DNA of 64,000 nucleotides from JAJUFS01 sp036381175 (GCA_036381175.1 DASVDI010000046.1:1-64000), one strand, 5' to 3'. Numbered from the stretch's first letter, positions 49,918-59,733 are shown. Numbers and translations are program-made. The notes: generated by a model not told the origin, from the sequence alone.

Positions 49918-50814
49918 TCAGTGGGCCACGTAATTCTTCTCGCCGGCCGTGATTTCAAGCGCGAGGCGATTTGATGCTGGCGGCAATGGGCATGTTGCGA
50001 GCACGGTGAATGCGCAGGGCGGGTTGTAGGCCTTGTTGAAATCCAGCACGGCGACACCATTGATTGGCGGATCAATATAAAGATACCGTCCCGCGCCGTA
50101 GGTTTCCCGTCCCGACGTCGCGTCCGCGATCATGATGAACCACTGCGCGTCACCCGGCTCCGCCAGCGCGGTGAGGCGATATTCCGCGCCATCATGTTCG
50201 AATACCAGTTCACCCGGTGACGCCATCTCGTCCACCATGCCGAGCACATTGATGATCTTCACTGCACGCGGTTCGGACCAAGGCTCGAACCACGCCTCCT
50301 TGCGCCACGCGAGCGTGATCGGGAAATAGTCAAGTCCGCGAAATTCAAGCCGCGCGGGATTGTCGAGATCGCGTACGCGAATGCCATGACTGCCTGCGCG
50401 CGCAATGACATAAAAACGCAGGCTGCCTGAGGCAAGCATCGTCATGCCGTCATGATGATCGTCGATCATCGTGATTTCCGTCACCGGTTTGCCGTTCGAC
50501 GTAATAGTTGCGTCAGGCGCTGCACGAAATATGACCTCACCATCCGCGTATTCGAAACTTCCGGCGTGCGTCGCGAGCGCGGAATTCTCAAGCACGAAAT
50601 CGTTTTCACTTCCCGAACCGAAATCATTTGTGCCCGGTTGAAGCCAGTACAAGCCGATCAGCGACAGCCAGCCGTCTTCCGCCTGCAATCCCGCCGTGCG
50701 TTGTTGTTGCCAGTCGTGGATCGCGCGCGCGTGTTCTGATGCAGTCACGGGAAAGTGCGGCTGATCGCAGGCGGCGAGGAGCAGGATGCTGGCCAGCGGT
50801 GCAGAAATTCGCAT
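49918..50814 (-). CDS. DUF1684 lipoprotein
   Basis: 298 aa; start at 50814 behind AGGAG. Lipoprotein signal with LLLAAC. Body typical of DUF1684: WQQQRTAGLQAEDGWLSLIGLYWLQPGTNDFGSG, GIRVRDLDNPARLEFRGLDYFPI, GRYLYIDPPINGVAVLDFNKAYNPPCAFTVLATCPLPP. Function unknown. Ends 1 nt after the NERD gene (convergent). Confidence 0.93.
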   Translation of the reverse strand: MRISAPLASILLLAACDQPHFPVTASEHARAIHDWQQQRTAGLQAEDGWLSLIGLYWLQPGTNDFGSGSENDFVLENSALATHAGSFEYADGEVIFRAAPDATITSNGKPVTEITMIDDHHDGMTMLASGSLRFYVIARAGSHGIRVRDLDNPARLEFRGLDYFPITLAWRKEAWFEPWSEPRAVKIINVLGMVDEMASPGELVFEHDGAEYRLTALAEPGDAQWFIMIADATSGRETYGAGRYLYIDPPINGVAVLDFNKAYNPPCAFTVLATCPLPPASNRLALEITAGEKNYVAH

Positions 50815-50833
50815 GGTTTTCTCCTGGAAGTGA

Positions 50834-51556
50834 TTACCAGTCCAATGGCTCGCCATCGCGAAAGAAACCGCCGCTCGGGCCGTCCGGTGGCAACACCGCC
50901 GCCCATACGATGGACGCAGCACCCTGTTCAATCGTGCGCGATGCATTCTCACCGCCCATCGAGGTTTGCACCCAGCCCGGATCCACGGAATTCACCAAAA
51001 TGTTCTTCGGCGCGAACACGTTCGCGAACATTGTCGTGACGGCGTTCAACGCCGTCTTCGACATGCGATAGCCGAGATGCGCATTGCCCATGTTCGAGAG
51101 CTGGGCCATGGACGATGACACGTTCACGATGCGGCCGTTCTCGCGAATCAGCGGCGCAAGCGCCTGGATGAGGCGCACCGGACCGAGCGTGTTCGCATTG
51201 AGGATTTCCATCAGCGTGCTCGCCGGAACGCGCAGCGGATTCGATGAATACTTTCCCGTTGTGTCTTTCGATGACTCCGGCAGGATGCCGGCATTATTCA
51301 CCAGCACATCGATTCCCTTGTGCTCCTGCTGCACGAAACGCGCGAGCGCCTGGCAATCTTCACTGCTGATGACATCGACCTTGCGCAACTCCACATCCAG
51401 CCCTTCATCCTGCAGCGCCTTCAGCGCGACGGCGCCTTTTCTTGCGTCGCGCGCCGTCATGATGACGTGATAACCACGCGTCGCGAGCTGGCGGGAGACT
51501 TCGAGCCCCATGCCGCGGTTAGCACCAGTGACAATGGCAACGAGCGTGTTTTTCAT
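50834..51556 (-). CDS. SDR-family oxidoreductase (carbonyl reductase-like)
   Basis: 240 aa. TGANRGMGLEVSRQLATRGYHV, NNAGI, IVNVSSSMAQL and catalytic YRMSK (here Tyr is present), then VNSVDPGWVQTSMGG. These define a classical NAD(P)-dependent short-chain dehydrogenase; similar proteins reduce carbonyls. Substrate unknown. Starts divergently from mug, 56 bp apart. Confidence 0.93.
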   Translation of the reverse strand: MKNTLVAIVTGANRGMGLEVSRQLATRGYHVIMTARDARKGAVALKALQDEGLDVELRKVDVISSEDCQALARFVQQEHKGIDVLVNNAGILPESSKDTTGKYSSNPLRVPASTLMEILNANTLGPVRLIQALAPLIRENGRIVNVSSSMAQLSNMGNAHLGYRMSKTALNAVTTMFANVFAPKNILVNSVDPGWVQTSMGGENASRTIEQGAASIVWAAVLPPDGPSGGFFRDGEPLDW

Positions 51557-51611
51557 GCTTCACCTCCAGGAAGGGTTCAGCTTAACGCAACATCGTGGCA
51601 GAGTGAGCGCC

Positions 51612-52151
51612 GTGAAAAACGAATCGTCCACGCTCCCCGACTGGCTCGCGCCCGGATTGCGCATCGTTTCCATCGGCATCAATCCGTCGCTGCCCTCGGC
51701 GCGCGCGGGTTTTCCGTTTGCCAATCCGCGCAACCGGTTCTGGCCGGCGCTGAATGCATCCGGCCTGGTTGAAGCACCTGTAGAACCCGGCATTGCCGCG
51801 ATGGATATTCTTCTTGAACGCGACCGGATCGGTTTCACGGATATCGTGAAGCGCGCGACGCCGATGGAGAAAAATGTCGGTCGTGAAGAATTCCGTGCTG
51901 GCGCCGACGTGCTGCTCGGGAAGCTGCACGCGTATCAGCCGCGCGTGATCTGGCTGCACGGCAAGACGCCGTTGAATTCGCTGTGTCGCGCGGCGGGTAT
52001 TTCGCCGGGAGGCGACTGGGGCTTGCAGCCGGTGTCGCTCGAAGGCATTCCGCTGTTCGTCACGCCAAACCCGAGTCCCGCGAATGCCGCTTTCTCGCTC
52101 GAAAATCTGATCGGATGGTATAAACGGCTGGCGGAAACAGTAGATGGATAA
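51612..52151 (+). CDS. mug: Mug/TDG-type G/U mismatch DNA glycosylase
   Basis: 179 aa from the GTG at 51612; a GTG nine bases earlier is also in frame. Uracil-DNA glycosylase-fold signatures: VSIGINPSLPSARAGFPFANPRNRFWPALNASGL (motif GINPS) and FVTPNPSPANAAFS near the end. Mug removes uracil or ethenocytosine opposite G. Overlaps the next gene by 8 nt. Confidence 0.93.
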   Translation: MKNESSTLPDWLAPGLRIVSIGINPSLPSARAGFPFANPRNRFWPALNASGLVEAPVEPGIAAMDILLERDRIGFTDIVKRATPMEKNVGREEFRAGADVLLGKLHAYQPRVIWLHGKTPLNSLCRAAGISPGGDWGLQPVSLEGIPLFVTPNPSPANAAFSLENLIGWYKRLAETVDG

Positions 52152-52728
52152 AACTTCAGCGTTCAATCAAATCAACATCGGGGCGGACATGACTTCCAAT
52201 AACTCAGTCGAAAAATACACCGGCCTTGCGCAGTTGCTGCACTGGATGATTGCCTTGCTTGTCGTCGCGCAGTTCGCGCTCGCCTGGATAGCCGATGCCA
52301 TACCGCGTGATGAACGACCGGCGGCATTGATGCTGACGCATAAATCGATCGGCATCACAATCCTGGCACTCGTCATCGTCCGGCTCGCCTGGCGCTTCTT
52401 GCACAAACCGCCGGCGTTTCCCGCGACGATGCCGGTTATCGAGCAGTGGCTCGCACGCATCGCTCATTGGGGTTTGTACGCGCTGATTCTTGCGATGCCG
52501 TTGTCCGGCTGGCTGATGGTTTCCACTGCCGGACGTAACGTTGAATGGTTCTGGTTGCTCACGGTTCCCGCACCGATGGGCGAGAACGAACCGTGGGGTG
52601 ACTTCTTCCACGATACGCATGAAATCCTGGTCTGGCCGCTGTTCGGTCTCGCGGTGTTCCACATTCTCATCGCGTTGTGGCGGACCTTCATCCAAAAGGA
52701 CGGCACGCTGCAACGCATGTTGCCTTGA
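52144..52728 (+). CDS. Cytochrome b561 (2)
   Basis: 194 aa; start may be 52144 (overlapping mug) or ATG at 52189. Four hydrophobic segments with the heme His residues: QLLHWMIALLVVAQFALAW, HKSIGITILALVIVRLAWRF, RIAHWGLYALILAMPLSGWL and HDTHEILVWPLFGLAVFHILIALW. Ends DGTLQRMLP. Inner-membrane diheme cytochrome. Second such protein in the window (first at 46241); no yceI partner here. Confidence 0.93.
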   Translation: MDKTSAFNQINIGADMTSNNSVEKYTGLAQLLHWMIALLVVAQFALAWIADAIPRDERPAALMLTHKSIGITILALVIVRLAWRFLHKPPAFPATMPVIEQWLARIAHWGLYALILAMPLSGWLMVSTAGRNVEWFWLLTVPAPMGENEPWGDFFHDTHEILVWPLFGLAVFHILIALWRTFIQKDGTLQRMLP

Positions 52729-52753
52729 TTGAACTTCGATAACGGATGCCGGT

Positions 52754-54343
52754 TTGAAAAATCGAAACGAATATGACGCCGTCATCGTCGGCGGCGGTCA
52801 CAACGGCCTCACCTGCGCGTGTTATCTCGCCGCGGCCGGCTGGAAAGTGCGCGTCCTGGAACGTCGGGATGTCGTGGGCGGTGCGGCGGTTACGGAAGAA
52901 TTTCATCCGGGTTTTCGCAATTCGGTTGCCGCGTACACCGTCAGCCTGCTGAACCCGAAAGTCATTCGCGATCTTCGCCTCGCGGAAAACGGTCTTCGCG
53001 TTGTCGAGCGGCCGGTGTCGAATTTTCTCCCGTTGAATGATCGCGAATACCTGAAGGCCGGCCCGGATGAAAAGGACACGATTGCCGAAGTCGCGAAGTT
53101 TTCGAAGCGGGATGCCGAACGGCTGCCCGAGTACAACCGGCATCTCGATGTAATTGCCGATGTGTTACGCGATCTTGTGCTTGAAGCGCCGCCGAATGTC
53201 GGTGGTGGCATTACCGACATGCTGGGTGCGATGAAACTCGGCAACCGGTTTCGCAAGCTCGACATGAAGCAACGCCGCGACCTGCTGGATCTTTTCGCGA
53301 AGAGCGCGGGCGATCTGCTCGATGCGTGGTTCGAGTCTGCGCCGATCAAGGCGCTGTTTGGTTTCGATTCGATTGTTGGCAATTACGCAAGTCCTTACAC
53401 GCCAGGTTCGGCGTACGTGCTGCTGCATCACGTCTTTGGTGAAGTGAACGGGAAGAAGGGCGCGTGGGGACATGCAATCGGCGGCATGGGCGCGATTACG
53501 CAGGCGATGGCACGCGAAGCGGAAAACCGTGGTGTGGAAATCACGACGGACGCAGCTGTTGCGAAAGTGAACGTTGCCAACGGTCGTGTCACTGGCGTGA
53601 CGCTCGCGGATGGCGAAGTGATCGACGCGAGGCGCGTGGTTTCCAACCTCAATCCGAAATTGCTGTATCTCGATCTCATCGATGCATCGGAACTCGATGA
53701 GGAATTCCTGCGTCGAATGCGCGGCTTCAAGTGCGCATCCGGCACGTTCCGCATGAACGTCGCGTTGTCCGAACTGCCTGACTTCACTTGCCTTCCCGGC
53801 AACGGCGCGCATCACGGCGCCGGCATCATTTTCGCGCCGTCGCTGGAATACATGGATCGCGCGTTTATCGATGCGAAACAGCAGGGCTACTCGAAGCGCC
53901 CGATTGTCGAGATGCTGGTACCGAGCACGCTGGACGACACGCTCGCGCCGAAAGGTCAGCACGTCGCAAGCCTGTTCTGCCAGCATTTCGATCCGAACCT
54001 GCCGAACGGACAAAGCTGGGACGATCTGAAAGAGAAAGCCGCCGATGCGATCATCGACACCGTCAACACGTACGCGCCCAACTTCAAGCAAAGCGTGCTC
54101 GGCCGCATGGTGCTCTCGCCGCTGGATCTCGAACGAAAATTCGGTCTCGTCGGCGGCGATATTTTTCATGGCGCCTTGTCGCTGGACCAGCTCTACAGCG
54201 CGCGCCCCATGCTCGGCTACGCGAATTATCGCGGTCCGCTCGAAGGTCTTTACATGTGCGGATCCGGCACGCATCCGGGCGGCGGCGTCACCGGCGCGCC
54301 GGGGCATAACGCTGCGCGCGAAATCCTTAAAGGTGGCCGATGA
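52754..54343 (+). CDS. FAD-dependent oxidoreductase, phytoene desaturase/PYROXD2-like
   Basis: 529 aa; TTG start at 52754. FAD-binding YDAVIVGGGHNGLTCACYLAAAGWKVRVLERRDVVGGAAVTEEFHPGF. Late motif YMCGSGTHPGGGVTGAPGHNAAREIL is typical of CrtI-like/PYROXD2 enzymes, which desaturate or isomerise lipophilic substrates. No carotenoid genes nearby, so the substrate is unknown. Overlaps the phosphoesterase gene by 4 nt. Confidence 0.93.
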   Translation: MKNRNEYDAVIVGGGHNGLTCACYLAAAGWKVRVLERRDVVGGAAVTEEFHPGFRNSVAAYTVSLLNPKVIRDLRLAENGLRVVERPVSNFLPLNDREYLKAGPDEKDTIAEVAKFSKRDAERLPEYNRHLDVIADVLRDLVLEAPPNVGGGITDMLGAMKLGNRFRKLDMKQRRDLLDLFAKSAGDLLDAWFESAPIKALFGFDSIVGNYASPYTPGSAYVLLHHVFGEVNGKKGAWGHAIGGMGAITQAMAREAENRGVEITTDAAVAKVNVANGRVTGVTLADGEVIDARRVVSNLNPKLLYLDLIDASELDEEFLRRMRGFKCASGTFRMNVALSELPDFTCLPGNGAHHGAGIIFAPSLEYMDRAFIDAKQQGYSKRPIVEMLVPSTLDDTLAPKGQHVASLFCQHFDPNLPNGQSWDDLKEKAADAIIDTVNTYAPNFKQSVLGRMVLSPLDLERKFGLVGGDIFHGALSLDQLYSARPMLGYANYRGPLEGLYMCGSGTHPGGGVTGAPGHNAAREILKGGR

Positions 54344-54819
54344 ACATCGGTGTGATCTCGGACACGCACGGCCTGCTGCGTCCCGAAGCGCTCGATGCCT
54401 TGCGCGGTTCGGAACGCATCCTTCACGCCGGCGACATCGGCACGCCGGCGATTCTCGCGGAACTGGAAACCATCGCGCCCGTGACGGCGATTCGCGGCAA
54501 CAATGATTACGAGGAATGGGCAAAGGATATTGCCGAACGCGAAATCATTGAATGTGAAGGCGCGCGGATTTTCATGCTGCACGATCGGAAGGAACTGAAT
54601 GGTGTTGCCGAGGATTACGACGTTGTCATTGCGGGGCATTCGCACAAGCCATCGATCGAGGAGCGCGATGGAGTGCTTTACGTGAATCCCGGCAGCGCCG
54701 GGCCGCGACGATTTTCGTTACCGGTTTCCGTTGCGCGGCTCACGGTGAAGAACGGAAAAGCGGAAGCGGAAATCATTGAGCTGAAAGTGGCGCCGCCAAA
54801 ACGGCGAGGAAGGAAATGA
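54340..54819 (+). CDS. YfcE/MJ0936-type metallophosphoesterase
   Basis: 159 aa. MNIGVISDTHGLLRPEAL, HAGDIG, IRGNNDYEEW, FMLHDRK and AGHSHKPSIEERDGVLYVNPGSAGPRRF give the full two-metal phosphodiesterase site (Asp-His, Asp, Asn, His, His-x-His). Cytosolic; acts on small phosphodiesters in characterised relatives. Coupled to genes on both sides by overlap. Confidence 0.96.
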   Translation: MNIGVISDTHGLLRPEALDALRGSERILHAGDIGTPAILAELETIAPVTAIRGNNDYEEWAKDIAEREIIECEGARIFMLHDRKELNGVAEDYDVVIAGHSHKPSIEERDGVLYVNPGSAGPRRFSLPVSVARLTVKNGKAEAEIIELKVAPPKRRGRK

Positions 54820-55097
54820 CCATCGCGCGTGTCAACGAGTTCATCGCGAAAGAAGGGAAGTCCGACGAAATGGGCGAGTATCTCGCGTCCGTCGTTCCTG
54901 TCATCGAATCCGCCGAAGGCTGTCTTTATGCGCAGCTGCTGCGCGGCGTCGACAACCCCGCGCGCTTTCTCATCATCGAAACCTGGGAAAGCATCGCGGC
55001 CCATCAGCTTTCCGTCGAAGGCGTGGACAAGAAGGAATTCCTGCGCGCGATGGAGATGCTGGCGGAAAATCCGCGCGCGGAATATTTCCAGTCGTAA
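54816..55097 (+). CDS. Antibiotic biosynthesis monooxygenase (ABM) domain protein
   Basis: 93 aa. Single ABM ferredoxin-like fold: FIAKEGKSDEMGEYLASVVPVIESAEGCLYAQLLRGVDNPARFLIIETWESIAAHQLS. Overlaps the phosphoesterase gene by 4 nt, so part of a three-gene operon. Such proteins bind or oxidise small aromatic or heme-like molecules; the role is unknown. Confidence 0.9.
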   Translation: MTIARVNEFIAKEGKSDEMGEYLASVVPVIESAEGCLYAQLLRGVDNPARFLIIETWESIAAHQLSVEGVDKKEFLRAMEMLAENPRAEYFQS

Positions 55098-55114
55098 ATT
55101 CGCACGTTCGCGCG

Positions 55115-57451
55115 CTACTTCTTCTTCCACCCTGCCAGTGCATCCGCGAACGGATTGTTCGCAGCCGGTTGTTGCTGCCGCGGTTTCCGTGACGCGTTTC
55201 CGCGGTCGTTGCGCGGCTGCTCCGTTTGTTCCTTCTTCGTTGCCGGGCGCGCGGCTTCGGAATCCGAACGCATGCTGAGCGCAATGCGCTTGCGTTTCAC
55301 GTCAACATCCAGCACGCGCACCGAAACCACTTCACCGGCCTTCACGAAATCGTGCGGATCCTTCACGAATTTCTCGGCAAGTTCCGAGATGTGCACGAGT
55401 CCGTCCTGGTGCACGCCGATATCGACGAACGCGCCGAAGTTCGCGACGTTTGTCACCACGCCCTGCAAACGCATACCGGGTTTGAGGTCGTTAAGTGTTT
55501 CGACGCCTTCCTTGAACTCCGCTGTCCTGAATTCCGGGCGTGGATCGCGGCCGGGCTTCTCCAACTCGCCGAGAATGTCCTTCACGGTCGGTTCGCCAAA
55601 TTTCGCGTCGATGTAATCGTTCGCGGACAATCCGCGCAGGAACGCGGCATCACCGATCAGCGCGCGGATGTCGCGGCCGCTTGTGGCAAGAATCTTCTCG
55701 ACAACGGGGTAGGCTTCCGGGTGAACGGCCGATGCGTCCAAAGGATTGTCGCCGCTCATCACGCGCAGGAAACCCGCGCACTGCTCGAAGGCCTTGTCGC
55801 CGAGACGCGGCACTTTCATGAGCGTCTTTCGATTTGCGAATGCACCGTTTTGATTGCGGAACTCGACGACGTTCTCGGCAAGTCCCGGACCGAGACCCGA
55901 GACGCGCGACAGGAGCGGCGCGGATGCAGTGTTCACATCCACGCCAACGGCGTTCACGCAATCCTCGATCACCGCGTCGAGTGCGCGCGCAAGCTGCAAT
56001 TGAGAAACGTCGTGCTGGTACTGGCCAACACCGATCGATTTCGGTTCGATCTTCACGAGTTCGGCGAGCGGATCCTGCAGGCGGCGCGCGATGGAAATCG
56101 CACCGCGCAACGAGACGTCGATATCCGGGAATTCCTTCGAGGCGATTTCGGATGCCGAGTAAACCGACGCGCCCGCTTCCGACACGACGATCTTGCTGGC
56201 CTTCAATTGCGGCATCGCTTTCAGTAATTCGCTCGCCAGCCTGTCGGTTTCACGCGAGCCGGTACCGTTGCCGATCGCGATGAGGTTCACCTTGTGTTTT
56301 GCACACAGCGCGCCGAGCGTGGCGAGCGATCCCTGCACATCGTTCCTGGGTGCGAACGGGTAGATCGTTGCGGTGTCGACAAGCTTGCCGGTGGCGTCCA
56401 CCACCGCAACTTTCACGCCGGTGCGAATGCCGGGATCGAGCCCCATGGTCACGCGCGGACCGGCGGGTGCGGCCAGCAGCAGATCCTTGAGGTTGCGCGC
56501 GAACACCTTGATGGCTTCTTCTTCCGCGATCTCGCGCAATCGTTTCTTGATCTCCATTTCGATGTGCCACTGGAGTTTGACTTTCCATGTCCAGCGCACG
56601 GTATCGAGCAGCCAGCGATCCGCGCCGCGGCTCTTGTCTTCAATACCGAAATGTTTCGCAATCATTACTTCGCCGATGGAAATTTCACTTTTCGGCTTGC
56701 CGTCTTCATCGAGTTCGTCGATGACCAGCGCGAGCGCAAGCACCTCTTCCGCCTGGCCGCGAAACATCGCGAGCGCGCGATGCGAAGGAATTTTCTTCAC
56801 CGCTTCAATGGCGTCGAAATAATCCGAGAACTTCGCGGCGGCATCCGTCTTGTTTGCGTCAAGCTCGCGGACTTTTGATTGCAGGCGCCCGTTCTCCCAC
56901 GAGAACTCGCGCAACCTGCCCGTGAGTTCCGGGTCTTCCGCGAAACGTTCCATGAGAATCTGACGCGCGCCATCGAGCGCCGCAGCGGTATCGGCGACGC
57001 CCTTGTCGGCACTGATGAATTTCGCGGCTTCGGTTTCCGGTGCGAGTGAAGGGTTGTTGAACAGCGCATCGGCGAGCGGTTCGAGTCCTGCTTCCTTCGC
57101 GATCTGCGCCTTGGTGCGGCGCTTTTTCATGTACGGACGGTACAAGTCTTCAAGGCGCGTCTTCGTATCCGCGGCTTCGATCAGTCTGCGCATTTCGTCC
57201 GTCAGCTTGCCCTGCTCGTCGATGGACGCGAGCACCGTCGCGCGGCGTTCCTCGAGTTCGCGGTGATAACGCAAACGGTCTTCCAGCATGCGCAGCTGAA
57301 TATCATCCAGCCCGCCGGTGGCTTCCTTTCGATAACGCGCGATGAACGGCACCGTTGCGCCGGCATCGAGCAGTTCGATCGCGGCGACGATCTGTTTCAC
57401 GGCGCCGCCGGTTTCCTCGGCAAGACGGGGGAGAATGCGTTCCAGGCTCAT
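55115..57451 (-). CDS. tex: Tex, RNA-binding transcription accessory protein
   Basis: 778 aa. Tex N-terminal helical domain (GATVPFIARYRKEATGGLDDIQLRMLEDRL), YqgF/RuvC-like domain (MGLDPGIRTGVKVAVVDATGKLVDTATIYPF), helix-hairpin-helix pair (VNTASAPLLSRVSGLGPGLAENVVEFRNQNGAFANRKTLMKVPRLG) and a C-terminal S1 domain (LKPGMRLQGVVTNVANFGAFVDIGVHQDGLVHISELAEKFV) with a basic tail. It acts in transcription and stress response. Confidence 0.97.
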   Translation of the reverse strand: MSLERILPRLAEETGGAVKQIVAAIELLDAGATVPFIARYRKEATGGLDDIQLRMLEDRLRYHRELEERRATVLASIDEQGKLTDEMRRLIEAADTKTRLEDLYRPYMKKRRTKAQIAKEAGLEPLADALFNNPSLAPETEAAKFISADKGVADTAAALDGARQILMERFAEDPELTGRLREFSWENGRLQSKVRELDANKTDAAAKFSDYFDAIEAVKKIPSHRALAMFRGQAEEVLALALVIDELDEDGKPKSEISIGEVMIAKHFGIEDKSRGADRWLLDTVRWTWKVKLQWHIEMEIKKRLREIAEEEAIKVFARNLKDLLLAAPAGPRVTMGLDPGIRTGVKVAVVDATGKLVDTATIYPFAPRNDVQGSLATLGALCAKHKVNLIAIGNGTGSRETDRLASELLKAMPQLKASKIVVSEAGASVYSASEIASKEFPDIDVSLRGAISIARRLQDPLAELVKIEPKSIGVGQYQHDVSQLQLARALDAVIEDCVNAVGVDVNTASAPLLSRVSGLGPGLAENVVEFRNQNGAFANRKTLMKVPRLGDKAFEQCAGFLRVMSGDNPLDASAVHPEAYPVVEKILATSGRDIRALIGDAAFLRGLSANDYIDAKFGEPTVKDILGELEKPGRDPRPEFRTAEFKEGVETLNDLKPGMRLQGVVTNVANFGAFVDIGVHQDGLVHISELAEKFVKDPHDFVKAGEVVSVRVLDVDVKRKRIALSMRSDSEAARPATKKEQTEQPRNDRGNASRKPRQQQPAANNPFADALAGWKKK

Positions 57452-57510
57452 GGCTACCTTCTGATCTGCGTGACTCGAAGGCGCGGATTATACGGATGGA
57501 GAGCCAGTTG

Positions 57511-57996
57511 TCAGTCGCGGAAGTTCTCGAACTGCAGCGGTTGTTCGATGTCTGCATTGCGCAACAGCTGTATCGCTTCCTGCAGATCGTCGCGCTTCTT
57601 GCCGGTGACGCGCACCTGATCGCCCTGGATCGCCGCCTGGACCTTCATCTTGCTGTCCTTGATCAACCGCACGATTTTCTTCGCGAGATCCTGGTCGATG
57701 CCGGTTTTCAGCGTCAGCACCTGGCGAGCCTTGTTGCCGCTCACCGTCTCGATCTTGCCGGCATCGATCGCGCGCACATCGACTTTTCGTTTCGCGAGTT
57801 TCTGGTAAACAATATCGGTCAACTGCTGAAGCTGGAATTCGCTGTCGGCATGCAGCACCAGCGTCTTTTCCACTTTTTCGACGTTCGCGCTGGAACCCTT
57901 GAAGTCGTAACGGGTGCCGACTTCGCGGTTTGCCTGGTCGGTGGCATTGGTGACTTCGGTGAAATCGAGCTCGGATACGATGTCGAAGGAAGGCAT
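57511..57996 (-). CDS. yajQ: YajQ family c-di-GMP-binding protein
   Basis: 161 aa. Begins MPSFDIVSELDFTEVTNATDQANREVGTRYDFKGSSANVEK and ends GDQVRVTGKKRDDLQEAIQLLR, the standard YajQ layout of two RNP-like domains. In Xanthomonas a YajQ protein is a c-di-GMP effector; several c-di-GMP enzymes are encoded in this window. Confidence 0.97.
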   Translation of the reverse strand: MPSFDIVSELDFTEVTNATDQANREVGTRYDFKGSSANVEKVEKTLVLHADSEFQLQQLTDIVYQKLAKRKVDVRAIDAGKIETVSGNKARQVLTLKTGIDQDLAKKIVRLIKDSKMKVQAAIQGDQVRVTGKKRDDLQEAIQLLRNADIEQPLQFENFRD

Positions 57997-58072
57997 GACG
58001 ACTCCAGGGTTGCGGTTGGGACGCGAAGTCTAGCGCTTCCAGGGATTCCGGGAAATTCAGCCGCCCTTGCGC

Positions 58073-58864
58073 TCAGGCGGAACGCGGCAGCGGCGCGAGA
58101 TCGCCTGCGAATTGCCGCAGCAGCCAGGCGTGAATGTGTTCCTCGACGCGAATGCCGCGTCCGGTCAGCGCCTGGTTACCGAAGCGGACGTTGAATTCGA
58201 GGATGTAAGGATGACCGTCAACGATCGCGACATCGAAACCGGCGTGATCGATGCCTAACGCGCGCGCAATCATTGCAACGGCATCGAGCGCGACCGCGGG
58301 AACGTCCTCGAAATCAACAAGGCCGCCCTGCGCGACATTGTTCAGGAATCCCTCGCCCTGGCGCCAGTACGCCGCCACGACGCCATCACCGATCCACACG
58401 ACGCGGAGATCGCGATCAATTGGCAAGTATTCCTGCGCGTACAACACGGATTGTTCGTCGCACCAGGCATTGAATTCGCCGCGGTTCGCGATAAGCTTCA
58501 CGCCGCGACCCATGGATTCACGCGGAATCTTCATCACGAACGGAAAGTCCATGCGATCGAGGATTTCCTCGCGACTGGCAGGCGTGTTCGCGCGAATCAG
58601 CGTGAATGGCGTCCACGCGGGAAATGCCGCCTCGAGCGCGCGCGTCATCACGATCTTGTCGTGACCGATGCGCAATGTGGCCGGCGAGGGAAACAGCCTG
58701 CAACCGAGCGCGTACTGCAAGGCGTCAAGCTGCCAGAATTCCGGGAACAGCACGCAATCGGCTGCGCGCAGCAGTTCGCGGTGCGCGAGCCAGTGCTCCG
58801 GCTTGAGCACGGTGACGCCGGGAATGCGCAGGCTGCGGAACGGATCGAAGCTGACCAATTGCAT
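58073..58864 (-). CDS. ATP-grasp (RimK-like) protein
   Basis: 263 aa. ATP-grasp elements: HDKIVMTRALEAAFPAWTPFTLI, FVMKIPRESMGRGVKLIANRGEF, VLYAQEYLPIDRDLRVVWIGDGVVAAYWRQGEG and HAGFDVAIVDGHPYILEFNVRFGNQAL (metal ligands E and N). Similar to RimK-type ligases that join amino acids to acceptors; substrate unknown. Contains an unusual N-terminal lobe (SFDPFRSLRIPGVTVLKPEHW). Confidence 0.9.
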   Translation of the reverse strand: MQLVSFDPFRSLRIPGVTVLKPEHWLAHRELLRAADCVLFPEFWQLDALQYALGCRLFPSPATLRIGHDKIVMTRALEAAFPAWTPFTLIRANTPASREEILDRMDFPFVMKIPRESMGRGVKLIANRGEFNAWCDEQSVLYAQEYLPIDRDLRVVWIGDGVVAAYWRQGEGFLNNVAQGGLVDFEDVPAVALDAVAMIARALGIDHAGFDVAIVDGHPYILEFNVRFGNQALTGRGIRVEEHIHAWLLRQFAGDLAPLPRSA

Positions 58865-59039
58865 GGATATGCGGTCGCGGCAAAAGCGCGGATTTTACGG
58901 TGGCCAAAGCGGACTGATGATGAAAAGAATTTATCCGCGTCATGCGATTTGTTGCTTGATGTTCAGAGCTCAGTAGCCACATCCATTCATGATCCGTTCC
59001 ATGGCACAAACAGACGAACAGCAAGACCAGGAGAAAACA

Positions 59040-59693
59040 ATGTTCCGCGACAAGTTGCACCTGCCTGAACCCGGCGAAGCCTTGCCCGGCCGCGCCGATC
59101 CGATGCCTGTCACCGAGCCGCATTTCGTCAACGGACGATCGTTGACGCCGCCGTACCCGGAGGGCATGAAACAGGCGATGTTCGCCATGGGCTGTTTCTG
59201 GGGCGTGGAAAAAACGTTCTGGTCGTTGCCCGGCGTCTGGGTGACGGCTTCCGGTTATTCGGGCGGCTACACGCCGAACCCGACGTACAAGGAAGTCTGC
59301 AGCGGCATGACGGGGCATGCGGAAGTTGTGCTGATCGTTTTCGATCCCGCGAAGATCGATTACAGCGAGCTGCTGAAAACCTTCTGGGAGAATCACGATC
59401 CGACGCAGGGCATGCGCCAGGGCGGTGACACGGGTACGCAGTATCGTTCGGCGATTTATTATTTCGACGAACAACAGCAGGCTGCTGCCCAGGCGAGCAG
59501 GGAAGCCTACCAGCGGGCGCTGCGCGAGAACGGCCGCGGTGACATCACCACGGAAATCCATCCCGCGAAAGAATTTTATTTCGCCGAGACGTATCACCAG
59601 CAATATCTCGCGAGGAATCCGGAAGGTTATTGCGGCGTGGGTGGAACGGGCGTGAGTTGTCCGATCGGGACAGGTGTGGCGAGTGAACAGTGA
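59040..59693 (+). CDS. msrA: Peptide-methionine (S)-S-oxide reductase
   Basis: 217 aa; ATG at 59040 after CAGGAGAAAACA. Catalytic Cys in FAMGCFWGVEKTFW; also SGYSGGYTPNPTYKEVCSGMTGHAEVV, FWENHDPTQGMRQGGDTGTQYRSAIYY and AEFYH-like AETYHQQYLARNP. Resolving Cys candidates near the C-terminus (YCGVGGTGVSC). Reduces S-methionine sulfoxide with thioredoxin. A terminator follows. Confidence 0.97.
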   Translation: MFRDKLHLPEPGEALPGRADPMPVTEPHFVNGRSLTPPYPEGMKQAMFAMGCFWGVEKTFWSLPGVWVTASGYSGGYTPNPTYKEVCSGMTGHAEVVLIVFDPAKIDYSELLKTFWENHDPTQGMRQGGDTGTQYRSAIYYFDEQQQAAAQASREAYQRALRENGRGDITTEIHPAKEFYFAETYHQQYLARNPEGYCGVGGTGVSCPIGTGVASEQ

Positions 59694-59704
59694 TCAGTAA
59701 GAGC

Positions 59705-59733
59705 AAAAAAACGCCGGCGCAGCCGGCGTTTTT
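59705..59733. terminator. Rho-independent terminator
   Basis: ACGCCGGC, GCA loop, GCCGGCGT with A run before and T run after; bidirectional between msrA and the GGDEF-EAL gene. Confidence 0.92.

Noticed and set aside
55226..56227. Long + frame opposite tex
   Set aside because: Antisense to Tex with complete domain order; no support in the + frame.
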